From assembly GCA_900557405.1 (NCBI GenBank), contig USSF01000058.1:1-14091 (forward strand): a DNA stretch of 14,091 nt, written 5' to 3'. The position numbers and the translations under genes were made by a program. The notes beneath the pieces are model-generated. The model had not been told where the DNA came from. It ran no database searches and saw only the letters and a program-made list of their open reading frames with translations. Below, in pieces: positions 8,666 to 14,091 of this stretch (positions within the stretch are counted from its first letter, which is position 1; the number at the start of each line of letters is the position of its first letter). Source of the stretch: an uncultured Prevotella sp. Its GTDB lineage: Bacteria > Bacteroidota > Bacteroidia > Bacteroidales > Bacteroidaceae.

Positions 8666-9586
8666 ATGAAAGTACTTATTGCAACAGAGAAACCATTTGC
8701 ACCAGTGGCTGTGACTGGAATCAAAGAAGAGTTGGTAAATGCAGGTCATGAACTCCTGCTCCTTGAAAAATACACAGACAAAGCACAGTTGCTTGAGGCT
8801 GTAGCTAATGTTGACGCGCTTATCGTGCGCTCCGACAAGGTTACTCCTGAGGTGCTTGATGCTGCTAAGGAATTGAAAATCGTTGTACGTGCAGGAGCCG
8901 GCTACGACAACATTGATACAGCTTATGCAAAGGAAAAGGGTGTAGTTGTGGAGAATACTCCAGGACAAAACTCAAATGCCGTGGCTGAGCTCGTTTTCGG
9001 TTTGCTCGTTTTTGCTGTACGTAATTTCTATAATGGTAAGGCTGGTACTGAGCTCAAGGGGAAAAAACTTGGTATCCTCGCTTTTGGTAACGTAGGTCGC
9101 AATGTGGCTCGTATCGCCAAGGGCTTCGGTATGGACATCTATGCTTATGACGCATTCTGCCCTAAGGAGGCTATTGAAGAGGCTGGTGTTCACGCTGTTG
9201 AGAACCAGGAAGAGCTGTTCTCCACTTGTGATGTCGTTTCTCTCCATATTCCTGCTACTCCAGAGACAAAGCAGAGTATCAATGCTGCTCTCGTTTCTAA
9301 GATGCAGAAGAATGGTATTGTAGTCAATACAGCTCGTAAGGAGGTTATCAATGAGCCTGAACTTCTGCAGCTTCTCCAGGAGCGTACAGACCTGAAGTAT
9401 GTTACAGACATCATGCCTGACATGAATGCAGAATTCGCAGAAAAGGTTGAAGGCAGATACTTCAGCACTCCTAAGAAGATGGGCGCACAGACAGCTGAGG
9501 CTAACATCAATGCCGGTATCGCTGCTGCAAAACAGATCAATGCTTTCTTCAAGGACGGATGCACAAAGTTCCAGGTGAACAAGTAA
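8666..9586 (+). CDS. serA: D-3-phosphoglycerate dehydrogenase, short form without ACT domain
   Basis: SerA oxidises 3-phosphoglycerate to 3-phosphohydroxypyruvate, the entry step of serine synthesis. This 306-residue protein has the two Rossmann-like lobes of D-2-hydroxyacid dehydrogenases: RAGAGYDNID near 74-83, the cofactor loop LGILAFGNVGR (135-145), and NTARKEVINE (221-230) with the expected substrate Arg224. It stops without the C-terminal ACT regulatory domain, so the usual serine feedback site is missing. Three features are unusual: the dinucleotide loop is AxGxxG rather than GxGxxG (139-144). The usual DVFxxEP region reads DIMPDM (248-253), with no Glu at the expected place. The usual catalytic His of PHIGA is replaced by Lys271 in PKKMGAQT. 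As I recall, a His-to-Lys change is known in the Entamoeba enzyme, which groups with Bacteroides. Position between serC and DUF1015 supports the role. Confidence 0.93.
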   Translation: MKVLIATEKPFAPVAVTGIKEELVNAGHELLLLEKYTDKAQLLEAVANVDALIVRSDKVTPEVLDAAKELKIVVRAGAGYDNIDTAYAKEKGVVVENTPGQNSNAVAELVFGLLVFAVRNFYNGKAGTELKGKKLGILAFGNVGRNVARIAKGFGMDIYAYDAFCPKEAIEEAGVHAVENQEELFSTCDVVSLHIPATPETKQSINAALVSKMQKNGIVVNTARKEVINEPELLQLLQERTDLKYVTDIMPDMNAEFAEKVEGRYFSTPKKMGAQTAEANINAGIAAAKQINAFFKDGCTKFQVNK

Positions 9587-9629
9587 GCCGTTATAATAAG
9601 ATAAACATTTAATCTAATTATATAATACT

Positions 9630-10877
9630 ATGGCAACAGTAAAACCTTTTAGGGGAATTCGCCCTCCCAAAGACCTTGTGGAGCAGGTGGAGTCACGTCC
9701 CTATGACGTCCTCGATTCCGAGGAGGCGAGGGCTGAGGCTGGAAGCAACGAGAAAAGTCTTTATCATATAATAAAGCCTGAGATCGACTTTGCTCCTGGT
9801 ACAAGTGAGTATGACCCTCGTGTCTATGAAAAAGCCGCCGAGAACTTCAAGAAGTTCCAGAAGAACGGATGGCTCGTTCAAGACAAGGATGAACACTATT
9901 ACATCTATGCCCAGACAATGAACGGCAAGACTCAGTATGGTATCGTTGTTGGCGCTTATGTGGAAGACTACATGAACGGCACTATCAAGAAGCATGAGCT
10001 GACACGTCGTGACAAGGAAGAGGACAGAATGAAGCATGTGCGCGTTAATAATGCAAACCTTGAACCTGTTTTCTTCGCTTATCCTGACAATGAAAAGCTG
10101 AATGCCTTGATTAACAGATATGCAGCAACTGAGCCTGAATATTACTTCATTGCACCTATCGATGGATTCAGACATAAGTTCTGGGTTATTTCTGATAAGG
10201 AAGATATGAAGCTCATTACCGACGAGTTTGCTGCAATGCCTGCCCTATATATTGCTGACGGTCACCACCGTTCGGCTGCAGCTGCCTTGGTAGGCGCAGA
10301 AAAGGCAAAGCAGAATCCTAATCACACCGGCAAGGAGGAATACAATTACTTCATGGCTGTATGCTTCCAGGCTTCACAGCTTACTATCCTTGACTACAAC
10401 CGTGTGGTTAAAGATCTCAACGGATTTACGGCCGAAGAATTCCTGAAGGCTTTGGACAAGAACTTCATCGTGGAGAAGAAGGGTAAGGACAATTATCGCC
10501 CTACAGAACTTCACAATTTCTCGATGTATCTTGAGGGAGAGTGGTACAGTCTGACAGCACGTCAGGGGACTTACGATCCTACAGATCCTATCGGAGTACT
10601 TGATGTTGATGTATCAAGCAGACTCATCTTCGACGAACTTCTCGGCATAAAGGATTTCCGCTCAGACAAGCGAATTGATTTCGTAGGCGGACTTCGTGGA
10701 CTTGACGAGCTGAAGCGTCGCGTAGACTCAGGTGAGATGAAGATGGCTTTGGCTCTTTATCCTGTCACAATGAAACAGATTATGGATATTGCTGACAGTG
10801 GTAAAATCATGCCTCCAAAGGCTACATGGTTTGAACCAAAGCTCAGGTCTGGACTTGTAATTCACGATCTTGAGTAG
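9630..10877 (+). CDS. DUF1015 family protein of unknown function
   Basis: This 415-residue cytosolic protein matches DUF1015. Visible family marks are PFRGIRP at the N-terminus, RPYDVLDSEEA (23-33, in place of the common PPYDV), KKHELTRRDKEEDR (120-133), and IADGHHRSAAA (208-218) with His212, His213 and Arg214. There is no signal peptide or membrane segment. No biochemical function is established to my knowledge. The DGHHR block resembles the GxxR-type motif of the ParB/sulfiredoxin fold, which includes the archaeal free-serine kinase SerK. With serC and serA directly upstream (43 bases from serA), a role in phosphoserine or serine metabolism is a reasonable inference but unproven. The gene closes the unit; a terminator begins 13 bases after the stop. 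Confidence 0.88.
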   Translation: MATVKPFRGIRPPKDLVEQVESRPYDVLDSEEARAEAGSNEKSLYHIIKPEIDFAPGTSEYDPRVYEKAAENFKKFQKNGWLVQDKDEHYYIYAQTMNGKTQYGIVVGAYVEDYMNGTIKKHELTRRDKEEDRMKHVRVNNANLEPVFFAYPDNEKLNALINRYAATEPEYYFIAPIDGFRHKFWVISDKEDMKLITDEFAAMPALYIADGHHRSAAAALVGAEKAKQNPNHTGKEEYNYFMAVCFQASQLTILDYNRVVKDLNGFTAEEFLKALDKNFIVEKKGKDNYRPTELHNFSMYLEGEWYSLTARQGTYDPTDPIGVLDVDVSSRLIFDELLGIKDFRSDKRIDFVGGLRGLDELKRRVDSGEMKMALALYPVTMKQIMDIADSGKIMPPKATWFEPKLRSGLVIHDLE

Positions 10878-10889
10878 AAGTTAAAATAT

Positions 10890-10940
10890 AATGGCGTGTC
10901 CCTCTTTTTTTTGTTACGTTTAAGGGCACGCCATTTTCTT
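10890..10940 (+). terminator. Intrinsic terminator after the DUF1015 gene
   Basis: AATGGCGTG plus CCCT (10890-10903, with one bulged T) pairs with AGGGCACGCCATT (10923-10935), a 13-bp stem with a 19-base loop that itself contains a T8 run. TTTTCTTT follows the right arm. The stem is strong enough to end the serC-serA-DUF1015 transcript. Confidence 0.8.
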
Positions 10941-11060
10941 TATGCTGCAGGATGATGGTGATGTTTAGATGCGTGCAGCACAGACTTGTATAATTAGTTC
11001 TGACTAGAGCCGTATTTTCATTTGACACAAACGTGATAATAACAGAATCAAAGAATAACG

Positions 11061-11648
11061 TTGGAAGATTTATATAAAACTATAACGAATATAGTAGGGG
11101 AGGGCTTTTATAGCGAGAAACGAAGTAAGTTCCTTGCCTTTGCACATCATGTTGATGATGTGGAAGATGTAAAGCGTATTGTTCAGGAGTACCGTAAGAA
11201 ATATTATGATGCCCGTCATGTCTGCTATGCCTATATGTTGGGACCGGAGAAGTTGGACTTCAAGGCGAATGATGACGGCGAACCGAGCAGCACGGCTGGC
11301 AAACCTATTCTTGGACAGATATTGTCAAATGACCTGACGGATATTCTCATAGTCGTTATACGTTATTATGGAGGGGTAAACCTTGGTACGGGTGGCCTGA
11401 TCGTTGCATATCGTACGGCGGCGGCTGATGCTATAGAACACTGCGAAGTGGAAGAGAAATATGTTGAGGATATTGTAAAATTCACTTTCCCGTACGTTAT
11501 GATGAACAGTGTCATGAAAGTCGTAAAAAATATGGAGCCGCGTATTGTCTCACAGGAGTATGACAATACATGCACTATAACTCTTTCCATTCGAAAATCA
11601 AAGGCGGAAGAATTAAGCAACAAACTAAAAAACTTGTCTTTCTTATAA
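11061..11648 (+). CDS. YigZ/IMPACT family protein (UPF0029 with DUF1949 tail)
   Basis: This 195-residue protein belongs to the YigZ/IMPACT family, conserved proteins whose eukaryotic members modulate Gcn2 signalling on ribosomes; the bacterial role is not settled. The N-terminal UPF0029 domain carries DDGEPSSTAGKPIL (71-84) and VIRYYGGVNLGTGGL (99-113), both near-invariant in the family. The last 65 residues fit the small ferredoxin-like DUF1949 domain. The start is TTG: a stop codon at 11040-11042 bounds the frame and no ATG or GTG lies between it and the conserved EDLYKTI sequence. It lies alone, after a terminator and before a separately promoted pair. No clear promoter is seen in the 180 bases upstream. 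Confidence 0.93.
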   Translation: MEDLYKTITNIVGEGFYSEKRSKFLAFAHHVDDVEDVKRIVQEYRKKYYDARHVCYAYMLGPEKLDFKANDDGEPSSTAGKPILGQILSNDLTDILIVVIRYYGGVNLGTGGLIVAYRTAAADAIEHCEVEEKYVEDIVKFTFPYVMMNSVMKVVKNMEPRIVSQEYDNTCTITLSIRKSKAEELSNKLKNLSFL

Positions 11649-11757
11649 TGCTTTTGTGGGGCATATTGCCAACTGCATTGTGCAAAAATGCAACTTCGTT
11701 ATGTCTTCTGCATGTTTCAGATATGTAAAGATTAATAATTGAAGTATAAAATTCCGA

Positions 11758-11794
11758 CAAATGGGTGCCATTTGGAAAATAATTTATACCTTTG
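11758..11794 (+). promoter_or_regulatory. Promoter with overlapping 17-bp palindromic operator
   Basis: TACCTTTG at 11787-11794 is an exact -7 box for the NifU-like/GGGtGRT pair. The expected -33 position (about 11763-11766) has no TTTG but lies inside a perfect palindrome, CAAATGG-GTG-CCATTTG (11758-11774). A poor -33 box covered by a palindrome is the layout expected for a promoter controlled by a dimeric regulator, either an activator replacing the -33 contact or a repressor blocking it. The leader to the ATG is about 64 bases. The rest of the 216-base gap shows only a weak 6-bp hairpin (11674-11692). Confidence 0.6.
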
Positions 11795-11864
11795 CCAAGG
11801 TTTTGGATAACAATAGGTAAATTGCTTTTTCAATACAAATACAGTGTAATATTAAAATACAATT

Positions 11865-12566
11865 ATGATTTATTCAACAGAAGTAAAAAACATGTGTGTT
11901 GTGGCTAAAGGCCCAAACCACGGACCTGCTCCTATTCCAGAGGAGGGAAAATGGGTCTATGCTAAAGAAATCAAGGATATATCAGGTTATACCCACGGTG
12001 TGGGCTGGTGTGCTCCTCAGCAGGGTGCCTGCAAATTGTCTCTTAATGTAAAGGACGGAATTATTCAGGAGGCTCTTGTTGAGACTATCGGATGCACAGG
12101 TATGACTCACTCTGCCGCAATGGCATCTGAAATCTTACCAGGTAAGACACTTCTTGAAGCGTTGAATACAGACCTCGTATGTGACGCTATCAATACTGCA
12201 ATGCGTGAGCTTTTCCTTCAGATTGTTTATGGACGTACACAGAGTGCTTTCTCTGAGGGCGGTCTTACAATCGGTGCAGGTCTCGAGGACCTTGGCAAGG
12301 GACTTCGTTCACAGACTGGTACCCTCTATGGTACAGTGGCAAAGGGTACACGTTACCTTGAACTGACAGAAGGCTACATCACAAAGCAGTTCCTTGATAA
12401 GGACAATCAGGTTTGTGGTTATGAGTATGTTCATCTCGGTAAGATGATGGAGGCAATCAAGAATGGTATGGACGCAAATGAGGCCGTAAAGAAATTTACA
12501 GGCAGCTACGGACGTACAACTGCCGAGCAGGGTGTTGTTAAAGCTATTGATCCACGTAAAGAATAA
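11865..12566 (+). CDS. NifU-like Fe-S cluster scaffold paired with GGGtGRT protein
   Basis: This 233-residue protein has a NifU/IscU N-terminal-like core. The run GACKLSLNVKDGIIQEALVE (54-73) matches the strands leading to IGCTGMTHSAAMASEILPGK (75-94), the counterpart of the scaffold's second cysteine region; Cys77 is that ligand. Cys49 or Cys56 and Cys106 (LVCDAI) are candidates for the other two. The aspartate normally two residues after the first ligand cysteine is not evident. About 100 residues after the core (LTIGAGLEDLGKG, TRYLELTEGYI) are not part of standard IscU and seem specific to this subfamily. Seventeen bases separate it from the GGGtGRT gene. A cluster-assembly or cluster-carrying role is inferred; no cysteine desulfurase gene is nearby. 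Codons are strongly biased, suggesting high expression. Confidence 0.85.
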   Translation: MIYSTEVKNMCVVAKGPNHGPAPIPEEGKWVYAKEIKDISGYTHGVGWCAPQQGACKLSLNVKDGIIQEALVETIGCTGMTHSAAMASEILPGKTLLEALNTDLVCDAINTAMRELFLQIVYGRTQSAFSEGGLTIGAGLEDLGKGLRSQTGTLYGTVAKGTRYLELTEGYITKQFLDKDNQVCGYEYVHLGKMMEAIKNGMDANEAVKKFTGSYGRTTAEQGVVKAIDPRKE

Positions 12567-12567
12567 T

Positions 12568-12573
12568 AAGGAG
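12568..12573 (+). promoter_or_regulatory. Shine-Dalgarno site for the GGGtGRT gene
   Basis: AAGGAG lies 10 bases before the ATG at 12584, directly after the stop of the NifU-like gene. Strong Shine-Dalgarno motifs are uncommon in Bacteroidetes, and the other starts in this window have A-rich leaders instead. It suggests efficient independent initiation on the second gene of the pair. Confidence 0.6.
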
Positions 12574-12583
12574 AAACAGAACT

Positions 12584-13597
12584 ATGATTAGAAAAGTAAG
12601 TTATGAAAGTCAGGAGCGTCGCGAGGCGCAGGTTCTTGCAGCTCTCAACGCAGAGGGCATCAAGAGCGTAGAAGAGGCGAATCAGATTTGCGAAGAGGCT
12701 GGTGTTGATCCTTATCAGATGTGTGAGGATACCCAGCGTATCTGTTTCGAAAATGCCAAGTGGGCATATGTTTGCGGCGCAGCTATCGCTATCAAGCGTG
12801 GATGCAAGACTGCTGCAGAGTGTGCAGAGGCTATCGGTGTAGGTTTGCAGGCTTTTTGTATCCCAGGTTCTGTTGCTGACGACCGTAAGGTAGGTCTGGG
12901 CCACGGAAACCTCGCAGCCCGTCTGCTTCGTGAGGAGACACAGTGTTTCGCTTTCTTGGCTGGCCATGAGTCTTTTGCTGCTGCTGAGGGTGCTATAAAG
13001 ATTGCTGAGATGGCAAACAAGGTTCGTAAGAATCCTCTTCGTGTCATCCTCAACGGACTTGGCAAGGATGCTGCTATGATTATCAGCCGTATCAACGGCT
13101 TTACATATGTACAGACAAAGTTTGATTACTATACAGGTAAGCTTAATGTCGTTAACCGTATCGCATACAGCGACGGTCCACGTGCTAAAGTTAACTGCTA
13201 TGGTGCTGACGATGTTCGTGAAGGTGTTGCTATCAACTGGAGTGAGGATGTAGACGTATCAATTACCGGAAACTCTACCAACCCTACACGTTTCCAGCAT
13301 CCGGTAGCAGGTACATATAAGAAGGAGCGTCTTGCTGCTGGCAAGCCATACTTCTCAGTAGCTTCAGGTGGTGGTACTGGTCGTACGCTTCATCCTGACA
13401 ACATGGCTGCTGGTCCTGCTTCTTATGGTATGACTGACACCATGGGCCGTATGCACTCTGATGCTCAGTTTGCAGGTTCTTCTTCAGTTCCTGCCCACGT
13501 AGAAATGATGGGCTTCCTCGGTATGGGTAACAACCCGATGGTAGGTGCTACAGTAGCTATCGCCGTAGCCCTTGATCTTGCAATGAATAAGAAGTAA
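12584..13597 (+). CDS. GGGtGRT family protein, cysteine-rich, function unknown
   Basis: This 337-residue protein carries the family signature SGGGTGRTLHPD (261-272). It has no signal peptide; the last third is rich in Gly, Ala and Met. It contains nine cysteines, seven of them in the N-terminal 92 residues (36, 47, 54, 64, 74, 80, 92), with two more at 121 and 205. That spacing could hold a metal or Fe-S centre, but no standard ferredoxin pattern is present. HGN (107-109) and GHE (127-129) are further polar blocks. The constant partner is the NifU-like gene just upstream, so the pair likely acts as one system, for example a scaffold and its client or a metal enzyme. Nearly all arginines are CGT, a sign of high expression. 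No activity is known to me. Confidence 0.9.
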   Translation: MIRKVSYESQERREAQVLAALNAEGIKSVEEANQICEEAGVDPYQMCEDTQRICFENAKWAYVCGAAIAIKRGCKTAAECAEAIGVGLQAFCIPGSVADDRKVGLGHGNLAARLLREETQCFAFLAGHESFAAAEGAIKIAEMANKVRKNPLRVILNGLGKDAAMIISRINGFTYVQTKFDYYTGKLNVVNRIAYSDGPRAKVNCYGADDVREGVAINWSEDVDVSITGNSTNPTRFQHPVAGTYKKERLAAGKPYFSVASGGGTGRTLHPDNMAAGPASYGMTDTMGRMHSDAQFAGSSSVPAHVEMMGFLGMGNNPMVGATVAIAVALDLAMNKK

Positions 13598-13630
13598 TGC
13601 ACGAAATGCATTAAAATACGAATAAAAAAT

Positions 13631-13664
13631 AATCCCTATGGCTTGATTGCCATGGGGATTTTTG
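13631..13664 (+). terminator. Intrinsic terminator after the GGGtGRT gene
   Basis: AATCCCTATGGC (13631-13642) pairs with GCCATGGGGATT (13649-13660) through one wobble pair, with a 6-base loop TTGATT, followed by TTTTGCTT. This is a compact, convincing terminator 33 bases after the stop. Confidence 0.85.
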
Positions 13665-13682
13665 CTTATAAAACAAGCGTTT

Positions 13683-13733
13683 TTGCAGCCTATTTGCAGC
13701 CCATTTTAATTTTAGACTGTTTTTGGGCTGCAA
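13683..13733. repeat. Direct and inverted TTGCAGCC repeats
   Basis: TTGCAGCC occurs at 13683-13690 and again at 13694-13701, 11 bases apart, which is one helical turn. The second copy extends to TTGCAGCCCA (13694-13703), and its exact inverse TGGGCTGCAA lies at 13724-13733. Phased direct copies plus an inverted copy look like binding sites, for example integrase arm sites. The inverted pair could instead form a 10-bp hairpin with a 20-base loop. Confidence 0.5.
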
Positions 13734-13794
13734 TTTTCATATAAGGCATTGATTTTCCTGTAGCTTTGTCAAGTGAAAGTGCAAAAAAGCGGCG

Positions 13795-13822
13795 GTATAC
13801 CATGCGTATAGCTATGGTATAC
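13795..13822. repeat. Perfect 9-bp inverted repeat
   Basis: GTATACCAT (13795-13803) and ATGGTATAC (13814-13822) are perfect complements around a 10-base spacer, GCGTATAGCT. The spacer is near-symmetric in character (GTATAGC) and the outer arms contain GTATAC palindromes. It could be an operator, a recombinase core site or a hairpin. Confidence 0.55.
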
Positions 13823-13862
13823 TCGGAGTATCGCTATGCTGAACTATCGGTACCAGATAGCT

Positions 13863-14072
13863 TTATTTCTTTGGTACTTTTGTTAAAAGTCCATAATTCG
13901 GCCAAAATGCGAGTATATATGGCTTATGTGCTCTCAATGTCACAGTCATTTTCACTAATGGTTGGATCTTTGAGTCAACAGCCTGTCTAACCCATTCGCC
14001 GAGGACGTTCTCGACAGCTTGTTTTGTTGTCTGCTTCGTAAGCGTCTCGGCATTACCGTATTTCAGCCTCGC
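13863..14072 (-). pseudogene. Open minus-strand fragment, possible gene remnant
   Basis: On the minus strand a frame is open for 69 sense codons between two stops. Its first 37 or so residues look protein-like: LKYGNAETLTKQTTKQAVEN, then VLGEWVRQAVDSKIQP. The codons resemble those of genes here, and this part could form amphipathic helices. No ATG, GTG or TTG lies near the upstream end, and the tail becomes unlike a protein. I do not recognise the family. It may be a decayed gene fragment or chance; the outward promoter overlaps its upstream end. Confidence 0.25.
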
Positions 14073-14091
14073 TTAAAAGTCTGTACCTTTG
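14061..14091 (+). promoter_or_regulatory. Promoter pointing out of the right edge
   Basis: TACCTTTG at 14084-14091 matches the -7 consensus exactly, with TTTC (14061-14064) 19 bases upstream as a weak -33 box. It would drive a + strand gene beyond the window. Confidence 0.5.

Larger units (their letters stand above)
13665..14091. other. Gene-poor right end with clustered repeats
   Basis: No convincing gene lies in these 427 bases. From left to right they hold three TTGCAGCC sites, a possible weak promoter (TAGCTTTG, 13761-13768), a strong inverted repeat at 13795-13822, a smaller one at 13844-13860 (CTATC/GATAG), an open minus-strand fragment, and an outward promoter at the right edge. A 74-codon + strand frame from a TTG at 13766 has no recognisable domain and covers the repeats, so it is not called. 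The texture differs from the ordered genes to the left and may mark the edge of a mobile or variable region. Confidence 0.5.

Noticed and set aside
11648..11728. 26-codon frame starting in the yigZ stop codon (TAATG)
   Set aside because: No family features or supporting signals; the overlap resembles coupling but the length is within chance expectation.
13766..13990. 74-codon + strand frame with a TTG start in the right-end region
   Set aside because: It runs through the perfect inverted repeat, has no domain and no start signal, and overlaps a more protein-like minus-strand frame.
1..14091. CRISPR array, tRNA or rRNA genes, insertion sequence
   Set aside because: No regularly spaced repeats, no cloverleaf-like segment and no transposase were seen on either strand.

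Overview
The window looks like chromosomal DNA of a Bacteroidales bacterium, most likely Prevotella or a close relative. The reasons are the Bacteroidetes-type promoters (-7 box TAnnTTTG, with a TTTG-like -33 box about 20 bases upstream), A-rich sequence rather than Shine-Dalgarno motifs before most starts, and the protein set: M49 peptidase of the HECLGH type, short SerA without an ACT domain, DUF1015 beside serC/serA, and the NifU-like/GGGtGRT pair. All confident genes lie on the + strand.

Layout. (1) 1-3414: a small AraC-type regulator, then a cytosolic-looking M49 dipeptidyl peptidase and an AlkD-like HEAT-repeat DNA alkylation repair protein, the last two only 15 bases apart. (2) 3477-7330: a promoter, purA, hisS and a CE12-type rhamnogalacturonan acetylesterase whose start overlaps the hisS stop (TAATG). 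The esterase ends in what looks like the broken N-terminus of a CE8 pectin methylesterase domain; a strong terminator closes the unit. (3) 7397-10940: a good promoter, serC, serA and a DUF1015 protein, closed by a terminator. These make phosphoserine from 3-phosphoglycerate; DUF1015 is an uncharacterised companion. The serC-serA gap holds a 14-bp stem, a competing hairpin and two tiny reading frames, which together resemble an attenuator. (4) 11061-11648: a YigZ/IMPACT-family protein with a TTG start. (5) 11758-13664: a 17-bp perfect palindrome over a promoter, then a NifU-like Fe-S scaffold and a cysteine-rich GGGtGRT protein joined by a rare true Shine-Dalgarno, then a terminator. (6) 13665-14091: no convincing gene, but clustered direct and inverted repeats, an open fragment on the minus strand, and a promoter pointing out of the window. 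This may be the edge of a different or mobile region.

Most promising for new biology: the NifU-like/GGGtGRT module with its palindromic operator; the DUF1015 protein with a DGHHR motif beside serC/serA; the serC-serA leader; and the truncated CE12-CE8 fusion. SerA also departs from its family at catalytic positions, probably as a clade trait. All product names rest on reading motifs by eye; no database search was possible.
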